A program made the translations under genes and the position numbers. A stretch of DNA of 30,115 nt from assembly GCA_039105265.1 (NCBI GenBank), contig JAPFFF010000227.1, positions 1 through 30,115 of the forward strand, in the 5' to 3' direction. Source of the stretch: Tritrichomonas musculus (Eukaryota > Parabasalia > Tritrichomonadida > Tritrichomonadidae). Within the stretch, counting starts at the first letter, position 1. The number at the start of each line of letters is the position of its first letter. This document shows positions 17,051 through 26,074 of this stretch, in pieces. Below the pieces are notes generated by a model. It was not told the origin of the DNA. It did not search any database and worked only from the letters and a program-made list of their open reading frames with translations.

Positions 17051-18364
17051 TATTTTTTTCGACCAATTTTGGGCTATTTGAGCTTATTTTGTAATATATT
17101 GTTTTGAAACAAGTGTTAAGTTTGTTTATACTGTTTTTCCCCAATTTCTGAGAAAAAAAATTAAATTTCAATAAATCGTCATTAATAAATGATCGGATGT
17201 AAAGTGTTTAAAGTATTTAAAAAACTGAAATAATCGAAACAAACCAAATATTTAAATAGAACACATTATATATAATAAATTATTAAAATATTGGAAGGAT
17301 TTTCTAATTTGATTTGGAGATTTATGTTGATTAAATTTGAATGAAAAACTCATTTTATCCATTCAAAAAAAATTTTTTTCATATGGTATGTCTATAAATT
17401 TAAAAATTTACTTCCAAATTTCATTTAAGGACGACCTTTCACCGTTTATAATTTTTTTTATATCGATTAATTTTTGTATTCATTTTCATCGTAAATCATT
17501 GAAAATTAAAAAATTTAATAACTCAAGTTAGAAGGGAAAAAAGAAACTTGTTTTTGTGTTAATACAAATCAAATAGAATAAATTATTGATATCCGGTTCG
17601 AAAAGTAATATTAATACTTGTTATTTATCATATTTAAACATTTTTTTATTTAATCTACTAAAATTTCATCTTTTTCTTTAATATATTATGAGTTTGGAAC
17701 CGGATTATTTTAAATATTCATGTTATTTAATAAATGGTGCATAGAAAACAAAATTGTTTTTATTTGAAATTGAGTTATTACATTTTGAAATTCTTAGTAA
17801 AAATATAAACGTATTTTAGTTTAATTCACTTTTATTTTTTGAAATATCTCTTTTTCAAAGCTGAATAATTATTTAATTATTTTTTATATGCATTATATTC
17901 CAATTATTTATTTGTTAATATGAGTTTTACAATAAAATTAAGAAAGATTGAGGAAAAATTAAATGTAACCACGACGATCATTTTTCATAGAAAGGTCGTC
18001 CTTAAGAATTTGATTTTATATTATATAAAATTAACTGTTATATATAACTTTTTTAGGCATTTCCAGGTTATTTAATTTTGTTCTCAATTTTTTGACACTT
18101 TACATCTGACCGCTGTACCGTTCATTAATATACTGATTCTCTTCAATTTTTAAAAATTACAAATGATTCAATTACAAAAAGAAACAAGTAAATAAATAAC
18201 TAGTATACCAGTGATTTTTATAAAATCTGTTTATTAAATTTCAATAAATAAAAGCTCTTCAATTTCAATTGAAATGAACTAGGGCAAAAATTTGAATTTT
18301 TTTAAAAATTTTTAAAATTGATCGTTCAATTACATAAATAAAGTTGGGCATAACAAAGCATATA
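17051..18364. other. Gene-poor spacer with nested inverted repeats
   Basis: No credible gene is present; short frames here are AT-rich chance frames. The structured content is the TTAA-flanked inverted repeat at 17425-18005 and an outer inverted pair at 17196-17207 and 18095-18106, both listed separately. The last part should contain the promoter of the membrane-protein gene at 18365. Confidence 0.5.
17429..18001. mobile_element. Possible TTAA-target miniature element
   Basis: GGACGACCTTTC at 17429-17440 and its exact complement GAAAGGTCGTCC at 17990-18001 form a 12-bp inverted repeat, and both are bordered on the outside by TTAA (17425-17428 and 18002-18005). Inverted ends plus a TTAA duplication are the signature of piggyBac- and Kolobok-like elements. 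The 573-bp interior is AT-rich without a gene. The ends are short and the family is unproven, but their GC content makes a chance match in this AT-rich region unlikely. Confidence 0.45.
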
Positions 18365-19129
18365 ATGAATTTATTCTTATTGTTTTTTATTCAGCAAGTG
18401 TCCAGCAAAGAACCAATAATCCTTCTTGATCAATTCTCACCGCCATTAATAATGAGTTATGTTTTTCCATTGGTTATTCTAATTTTTATTTTTTTATGTA
18501 TAGGATATTTTATAATCCTTTTTATTCTATTGTGTTGTTGTTGTAAGCCCGAAGAAGATGAAAAACCCAACCTTTGTACAATCATCTTTTTTATAATTTC
18601 AAGTATAATAATGTTACTTTCTTCCATTTTGCATTTTGTAGGAATATCCAAAATTATAGACAATTGTTATTATAATGAATATATTTCAAAAATATTGAGT
18701 TTGAATAATGATTTCATAAAAAGCAAACATGTCAAGCATTTCAAAAAAATCAAAGAACATAATGAGAATATTTTAACATTAAACACTTATTTTAATGATT
18801 CAGCTAAATCAATAATTTCCAAAATTCAAAACTATAATAGTGCTTTTATTAACAAAAACGAACCATATAGAATGTCATTCAACAAAATTTATTTAAATCC
18901 AAGTACAGATAGTTGTTTAAAAAAAGCTTTAAGAGAAATGGATGAATCCCGAAATACAATTTTTTTAGAAATAATTTCATTTACAGAGAATTACTATAAA
19001 TTATCAAAATGTATACAAAAAACATTAGATGATTACAATGAAAATATCATTTCTTTTTCAGATGAATATTTAAGATTTCACAACAATTATTATTCAAAAA
19101 ATCAACAAAAACAAAAAAGAGAAATTTAA
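18365..19129 (+). CDS. Small membrane protein with signal peptide, two transmembrane helices and a Cys cluster
   Basis: The ATG at 18365 gives 254 residues; the frame extends upstream only through a TTG. Residues 1-14 (MNLFLLFFIQQVSS) look like a signal peptide. One long hydrophobic helix (about 34-58) ends in CCCC, a short acidic loop (KPEEDEKPN) follows, a second helix lies at about 71-96, and then a hydrophilic helical domain of about 155 residues runs to a basic C-terminus. The order signal, helix, Cys-rich small loop, helix, large helical outer domain is that of the first third of prominins, whose other three helices are missing here. I see no sequence motif that settles it, so this is a topological analogy. 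The tRNA gene follows 26 bases downstream on the other strand. Confidence 0.7.
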   Translation: MNLFLLFFIQQVSSKEPIILLDQFSPPLIMSYVFPLVILIFIFLCIGYFIILFILLCCCCKPEEDEKPNLCTIIFFIISSIIMLLSSILHFVGISKIIDNCYYNEYISKILSLNNDFIKSKHVKHFKKIKEHNENILTLNTYFNDSAKSIISKIQNYNSAFINKNEPYRMSFNKIYLNPSTDSCLKKALREMDESRNTIFLEIISFTENYYKLSKCIQKTLDDYNENIISFSDEYLRFHNNYYSKNQQKQKREI

Positions 19130-19147
19130 TAAGACAAAGAAAAAAGC

Positions 19148-19154
19148 AAAAAAA
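19148..19154 (-). terminator. RNA polymerase III terminator
   Basis: A run of seven T on the minus strand starts one base past the 3' end of the tRNA, as expected for pol III termination. Confidence 0.8.
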
Positions 19155-19155
19155 T

Positions 19156-19234
19156 GGCTGCTGTGGGATTTGAACCCACGCCCTTGCGGACCAGAATCTG
19201 ACTCTGGCGCCTTAGACCGCTCGGCCAAGCAACC
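19156..19234 (-). tRNA. tRNA-Leu (anticodon CAG)
   Basis: The 79-base minus-strand gene folds as a type II tRNA. It has a 7-bp acceptor (GGTTGCT with AGCAGCC, one G-T pair), a D arm GCCGAGCGGTCTAAGGC, and a 5-bp anticodon stem CCAGA/TCTGG with loop GTCAGAT (anticodon CAG, reads CUG). An 11-base variable arm (TCCGCAAGGGC) and a T arm GTGGG-TTCAAAT-CCCAC follow. There is no intron and CCA is not encoded. Internal A-box (TGGCCGAGCGG) and B-box (GGTTCAAATCC) promoters are present. The long variable arm supports Leu, and the anticodon decides it. Confidence 0.95.
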
Positions 19235-20013
19235 TTTCTTCTTATTTATTCTAAATTACAAATGTAAAGATGAATATTTTGATAAATTATACTTAAAAAA
19301 AAGATTATTGATTCAGAAAGGAAAGTCAAAAAATAAAAAGTTAATGAATATTAATAATATTTATTATTATTATTCCTCAAGAATTGCTGAGAAAGTAAAA
19401 AAGTCAGAATTTCTAGAATTAGGTCCTGTTTGTTTTATTAGAATGTAGATGTAGAAATTGTCACTTTTTCTCGAACATGGTAGAAATTTTAGCAACTTTT
19501 TGAATGATTTATTTTTTACAAGCGAAAATTATACATTTTAAAAACAATATTTGCATTTTAAATACAAGTTTAATCTATGATTTTCAATTGTTGAAAATGA
19601 TATGATTCAAGAAGTATTAAAATTTCTTAAATTGAATGGACGTTGTAGGTTTGAGTTCCCAAACGTCGTCAATAACAAAATAATGAAACTTTTAATATAT
19701 ATGTATGCATTTATTAAATATTATTGAGCATTTATATTATATTTCAATATAATATAAAATGATGAGTTTTTGATATAAATTTTATGAGATATTGTATGAT
19801 AATTATAGTAAAATTAGTTAAAAAAATTGTCTCTTTTATTAAAAAAGTTCTGGGTATAGGAATGCTTCTTCTTCTTTTTAGCATATCACTTTTACTCATA
19901 GGAATCAAAGGTTTGACTTTTTGAAAACAACTTTTGAGGAAATGGAATATTTTAGTGACTTTTAGGAAAAGACTTTTTATACTTAGAAAATATTTTTGAC
20001 TTTTTGAAAGCAA
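19235..20013. other. Gene-poor spacer
   Basis: No gene can be supported. The last 100 bases are a degenerate simple repeat of GACTTTT(T/A)GGAAA-like units. A similar stretch (TTTAGGAAAAGACTTTTTAGA) lies on the far side of the large element near 25853, so that element landed inside this repeat. Confidence 0.5.
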
Positions 20014-20022
20014 CTTTTTGGA

Positions 20023-20193
20023 GGGCTTCAGTAAAAATCACCCCCTCAAATTCACTTAACGGCCAAATTGCCATTCAAATCAACTGGTGAAAAGTGCGAT
20101 GTTTACTTCATTTCGCACTTTTCACCTTTGGTAGTATTCAATTTACTTCATTTTTTATTCAATTTTAAAAATTCATTTTCGACTTTTCACCAG
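20023..20193 (+). repeat. Left inverted end of the large element
   Basis: It starts GGGCTTCAGTAAAAATCACC. It contains its own perfect 14-bp hairpin, GGTGAAAAGTGCGA (20086-20099) with TCGCACTTTTCACC (20113-20126), and a third related ACTTTTCACCAG at its inner edge. Confidence 0.95.
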
Positions 20194-22574
20194 TGGATTT
20201 TTATTAAGAAAAAAACTTTTAAAAAATCATTTAATAATTGAAAAAATGAAAAATGAATATTACCGGTAAAATTTAATGATTTAAAAGTAATTATTATTTT
20301 AATTCTAAAGAATTTGGTTTAATTAAATATAAAATGATAAAATATTTGGCTAATGAAAGTAATAAATAAGTGTGAATAATATAAAATGTGTTTGTGCAAG
20401 TATTATATTATTAATAAATGCAAAAAAAATCAATTTTTCTTTAAATAATTATTTAAGGAATATTTACTTTTTTCAATTCTAAAAAAATTCTTAATTTAAT
20501 AATTAATACTAATTGTTTATTCATAAAATATAAAAATGAGCATATTTTTTGAGAGGTAGCTTAGATATTTGAGAAAATGATGATATAGTGTTTTTAGTAA
20601 TATTTTACCTTTAAATTGGTTTATTATTATTCATTTTAGAACAAAAATATGGAGTAACATTGTTTTTCACGTGAATTCAATTATTTTTTGAATAAAAAAT
20701 TAAACTTCACATTGATTTGATGTAATTTAAAATATTATAGTATCTAATTCAAAATTAATATTTGCAAGTAGGAATAGATTTTGGGTGTTTAAAAAAAATT
20801 GAATAAATAATTTTATATAATATGATATTTAAGAATTGATAATTGAATTAGATCTGTACGTTTTAAATATTGTTTTGAATATTTTTGAATGTTTTCAATT
20901 TTTTTTATCTCAATATTTCTGATTGTTATAAATTTTATATTTTAATGCTTTTTAGTATATTTACCAAAAATGCTTATGTTACTAAATTATACTTTAAATA
21001 TATTGAATGTATATATAACAGTATTTAAATAATCATTTTAATATTTTAAATTAAAAGTTATTAATAAGATTTAAAAGTTTATATTATTTTATTTCTCAAA
21101 AATCGATTTTCAAAAAATTCAAAACGTATTTTTAAAATGGTTATATTCAAATATATCAGTTAAGAATTAATGAGTATGAAATATGAATTATTTATTATCT
21201 TTTATATTAATTTGAAGTTTGATGATTTGAAATTTAAATGTATTCTTTTTTTAACTAATATACAAAATAAATCAAAGTATTTTTGAAAATTTTGATTTAT
21301 TAAACATTTGTATAGTGTATAAAATAATCATCTGAAATTTTTGTGAACATAGATTAAAATTTATATCAATTTTAATTATTAACCGAAAATAAGTTTTCAG
21401 AAAATAAAATTATAATATATTAATAAAATATTTAATTCTTATTTGATTTGTATTTTACACCATATATCTTTAATATAACCAAATTGAATGAATTTGAATG
21501 ACATGAATATAATGATTTTTAATCTTATTTTATCTTTTTCTCGATAAAAAATGAAGTAAAATAAATTAAAATCAATAATTAATTTTATATATGAACTATT
21601 TAAAGAATAAATTATATTTATTATTTCAAAACAACAATTCTAAATATATTTTTAAGTCCAGATTTTATTTATCCAAATTAAAGCTTTTAATTTTTAACTG
21701 AAGATTTATATTAAATCTTAAAGTTTATATGGTTAATGAAATAACCTAGTTTCTTTTTATTCATGATTATTAAAATTTAATTTGAAGATTCCAAAAATAT
21801 TTTAAGCATATTATTCTTACAATTGCTTCTTATTAATATATTATAATATAAAAATTTAAATTTAAATTGATAATAATCATGAAAATTATAAAAATTAATA
21901 ATTCTATATTGCACTATTATATTTTGTTATTTTTAAAATAAATATATTTCAAATAATTATAAAATAATGCTTGTCATTATTTTTATTTCAAGATAATATT
22001 CGTTTTCCCATTGTTATTTTTGAATACTTTACATGTTATTTAAAATAGTTTGAAAATATTTTTGATATTCCTAGATTTGCATTACATTTAATATATTATT
22101 TGTAAAAAAATATCCTTTCTATAATAAATATCCAATTATAATCATGATATATTTATATTTATTAAGAGATAAACGATTAATAAAAATTTCAAATAATAAC
22201 GGTTATTTAAATAATATTTTTTTTTTTTTTAATTTTCATTTATCTCAATAAAATTATAAATAATTAAGTAAATATTAATCTTTATTGAGAGGATCATTTA
22301 TAAAATTATTGTATAATGCATCAAAAAGTCAGAATATTATAGAATTTTGATTTTATTTTGGATTATGAAATCTGTATCTTATTTTTTAAAGTTTACGGTG
22401 TAAGTTTATTACTTAAAAATATATTGATAGACATTACATTTAGCCTATCTATTTGGAAATTGTAATATTATTTATTTGCTAATAGGTAATTTACTTTATA
22501 TTGGATTATCATCATTTGATACAATTGTTAATACTTCAATATTTTACTTATCTGTGATTGTAATACGTTAGGTT

Positions 22575-23480
22575 GTGCGTCCTTAACATCTACCCAGGCC
22601 TGATCTCACCTTCGATCTCTCTAGGGATAGGTTCAATTATAATAATTATTATTTTTAATACATAAAAATAACAATCACTTCTAAAATGTAATTATTTTTA
22701 TGTTGACTCAAGAGTGGCCATTCTAGCTTCGAGGGTTGCAATTTTTGCATTATATTCTGATTTCAATTCATAGTTGTCATTGACATACAGCTTTTATGTG
22801 TCCTTTTATCACATTGAAATGCGTCATATTTCAAATGTTTACCGGTATATTGCCAAATTTTGATTCATATTCCTCTTGTAAATCATTATACTGAACTATA
22901 TTTCAATTGTTGATCATTATATTGCATTATTTTTCATTTCGGCGTCATTATATTATATCATATTTCATTTAATCTCCATTATAATGCAATATATCTCCTT
23001 TAAATACCACCTTTTTTTCCTTATATTTCAATAATCTCAATCTTATTTTACTTTTAAACAAATACATTGAAAAATATTCCTTTTTATATCATTTATAAAC
23101 TATCATTCTACATTATATTTCATTTACTGGCCATTATACTCTATTATATTTCATTTGTGAGTTAATATAATTCAATAAATATCAATTATGTTTAATAAAT
23201 ATTTATTTAATATGCAGATATTCCATTAGTAGAGAACATTATGACGCGCATCTTTATCATTTGCTCCGGCCTAACTCCACCTATGATATCATTAAGTATT
23301 ATTTTGATTAAAAAATATACAACATTAATGATATCAACACTATTTTTTACTCAGAAATGTATATAGATTATGCTTACTTATTCAATATTATTCATATCAA
23401 ACATTTTTTTTGTTCAATTATAGTAATATACGTTATGGTGTGGTCTCTACTATCTCCAATCCTAACATAGCTCGCTACGA
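22575..23480. repeat. Three diverged copies of a 55-60 base motif
   Basis: Less AT-rich stretches at about 22573-22622, 23237-23290 and 23430-23485 align with one another (ACGTTAGG / ACATTATG / ACGTTATG starts, then a C/T-rich part with GGCCT or TCCTAAC). Between them, 22740-23170 carries a degenerate CATTATATT-type repeat. The function is unknown. Confidence 0.35.
22698..22793 (-). pseudogene. Remnant of a coiled-coil protein gene inside the large element
   Basis: The minus strand reads KLYVNDNYELKSEYNAKIAT, then LEARMATLEST and a TAA, with heptad spacing of Leu/Ile/Met typical of a coiled coil. Further upstream on the same strand (about 22838-22990) similar phrases recur in shifted frames, such as YNDLQEEYESKFGN and YNDQQLKYSS, so a repetitive coiled-coil gene has decayed here. 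What it was is unknown. Confidence 0.4.
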
Positions 23481-25632
23481 GCTCATTTTCGACTTCCCAT
23501 TTAATACATAATATTAATTAAATGAATTTTCTAATATTATATAAATAAAACTATTTATTGAATAGTTTTAATAAATCATCAACTTTATTACAATTTATTT
23601 TTTACATTAATTCAAAAAATAAATGATTGATTATAAATATAAACATATTTATTTTTTTTTTTAAACATCTTTTATACAAATCAAAAAATTGAATATTCTG
23701 AAAAAAATTTTAAATTCAAATATCTTAATATATAATAAATTATATTTTATTAAAATAGGTTTATAAATATAATAATGAATAATTAATAATAAAAACTAAT
23801 ATAAGCCATCTAACCATGGTAACTATTCAACGATTATTCCGCCCTAAATCCATGGATTTTAATGTGCTATATTAATCAAATATGTTTGAAAAAATATTAT
23901 ATATTGCTTTTATGCAAAAATGAACATAATCCAGATTTTCAATTTCAATGAATGAGATTATTCCATTTTAAATGTCAACAATACAACTCATCAATATTCA
24001 CAATAAATTATAACATGATACTGCTGTTTTAAATTATATTATTTTCATTTCCTGTTCTTTAAAAAAAAAAAAAATAAGAATAATTATTTCATAGAAAAAA
24101 CTAAAGACAAGAAAAAAATTATCAGAAATTTAATTTTTTTTAATGTTAAATTAGAAGTATTACAATAATTTACTTAGGGATTGAGAAAAAAAAACGTCGC
24201 TCAAAAAACATATGACGAAGAAAATCGAGAAAAAAGTAAGGCGCTATATTAAAACTGTACTAAAAAACATAGAGCTGGACGGAGCCCGATTTTTGATTAA
24301 TGTCTTAAATAAAATATTCAATTGTTTTTTTTTTTTTTGTTTTTTTTTTGTTTTTTTGGACTTCGATTTCTGTTTTAATGCATTATATCGAAAGTTTTTT
24401 AAAAAAATGACGGGGTGTTACTAAAGATAAGTTTTTTAAACAGCTGATAATGTTAGGTAATATCATTGAGAAGGCATTCAAATCCTCTCATTTTTTCAAT
24501 TGATCGGAAAATAATTGAGAAGAAAAAGCAAAAATATAAAATGCGATTATCTAAATTTTTTACATTCATTAGAAATTTTAAAAAAGCAAAACAATTTTTA
24601 AAATATATATTAATTTAAATGTATTTAAGATAATAATAAATATAAACAAAATCAGATGAATATTATATATTTTATATATTTAATATACATTATGATAAAA
24701 ATAATTTATATTCATATGATGAAGTAGTTATCGGATATTTCTTAATAATCAAAAAAATCAAAATTCTTTCAGTATTTGAAGAATGAATGATATTTCCATT
24801 CCCCTCAAAAATTGATTTTATTGAAAAATTCAATGTATATTCGATTGCAATTCAGAAGCATAAAAACGATTTATTAACAAAATTTCTATATCATTTTTGT
24901 AAATCTATGAATTCCAAATTGATTTATTTTTTAATTCGAAGAAAAGAATCTCATTGATCACAAAAAATTAATTCAAGTTAAAAAATTTTAAATTTTTTTA
25001 TTCTCAATGCGTTTATAATTTATTGACTTATATATACGTTTGCAATTATTTTATTTATTTCAATTTAAATGTGTAATAACCATTCAATTTTTATTTAATT
25101 TATCACCAAAATAAAATCTAATTTCCCTTTGAATTTTTCTTTTTCGAAACTTAATTCAATTGTAAAATATCGTAAATAAATCTTTTTTATAATATACATC
25201 AATATCATAATTATTTTTAAATGAAAATTATAATAGCTAATAATTCTACAATTTTTTTGAGAATTACTCAAAAATAATATCATAGGAGGTGTTTATAACG
25301 ATTTTTTTGAATAATTTTACTGGATTTTTTGAATTATGAAAAACCTCAAATATTTGATATATTTTAAATCTTTTTAAATTCAATTTTACTTTATTTTAAT
25401 ATCATATTCACTTTTACTAATCTTTTATATTAACATTTAATCTAAAAAATGGTCAAATACTTAATTTTATAATATCTCCATTATATGCAGATTTTCAATT
25501 TTTAATAAAAAGGAACTATTTTTAAATATTAATTTCTTATGATTCCTGATAGCTTATTTTTAAAATATTTTTTTGATAAGTTTTAATTTCTCATATAATA
25601 TTTATATTTTATTTTTCGAAATATTTTGAATT

Positions 25633-25803
25633 CTGGTGAAAAGTGTAAAATGAATTTTTAAAATTGAATAAAAAATGAAGTAAATTGAATACTACCAAAG
25701 GTGAAAAGTGCGAAATGAAGTAAACATCGCACTTTTCACCAGTTGATTTGAATGGCAATTTGGCCGTTAAGTGAATTTGAGGGGGTGATTTTTACTGAAG
25801 CCC
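25633..25803 (-). repeat. Right inverted end of the large element
   Basis: This is the inverted copy of 20023-20193, same length, with two differences near the inner edge. It carries the same internal 14-bp hairpin. Outside the 9-bp duplication lie a 29-base T run (25820-25848) and about 220 bases of AT-rich spacer before the V-ATPase stop codon. Confidence 0.95.
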
Positions 25804-25817
25804 CTTTTTGGATTTAG

Positions 25818-25848
<31 letters not shown>

Positions 25849-26074
25849 GTCATTTAGGAAAAGACTTTTTAGACATAGAAAATCAAAATGAGTATTAGTA
25901 AACAAAGTTTTAGTCATTACAAAATTAAATCTGGTCTTTACCTGAACATCTCCGAGTCCACCTATATATTTGCATGATAAGAAAAAGAAAGAACAAAACA
26001 AATAAAGAATTTTATTATTTACTTTTTTTTAATATTATTTTAAAATACTGAATAAAAACCTCAACCAAATTTAT

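Larger units (their letters stand above)
20014..25812. mobile_element. Large Mutator-like non-autonomous element with 171-bp inverted ends
   Basis: The element proper is 20023-25803 (5781 bp). Its ends are 171-bp inverted repeats (20023-20193 and 25633-25803) that differ at only two positions by my alignment. The 9-base CTTTTTGGA lies immediately outside both (20014-20022 and 25804-25812). Long inverted ends with a 9-bp duplication are the pattern of Mutator-like elements, which are known in trichomonads. The 5.4 kb between the ends is extremely AT-rich with no intact transposase, only decayed coding-like patches. The near-identity of the ends suggests a recent insertion, or recent homogenisation of the ends. 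The family name is inferred from structure only. Confidence 0.88.

Noticed and set aside
19170-19448. 92-codon plus-strand frame
   Set aside because: It runs antisense through the tRNA-Leu gene and then into AT-rich spacer; the MNPRPCGPESDSG start is simply the complement of the tRNA.
19625-19672. GGTTTGAGTTCCC, which resembles a tRNA B box, within GACGTT...AACGTC
   Set aside because: No A box at the right distance, no cloverleaf and no terminator; taken as chance.
19744-20013. 89-codon minus-strand frame
   Set aside because: Made of simple-repeat units next to the large element's target site; Phe/Lys/Ile-rich with no domain and no support.
23847-23862. 14-base perfect palindrome AAATCCATGGATTT
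   Set aside because: Perfect but short, alone and without flanking structure; nothing links it to a function.
25792-26001. 69-codon minus-strand frame ending in a Lys run
   Set aside because: It crosses the end of the large element and the 29-base T run, so it is composite chance sequence.
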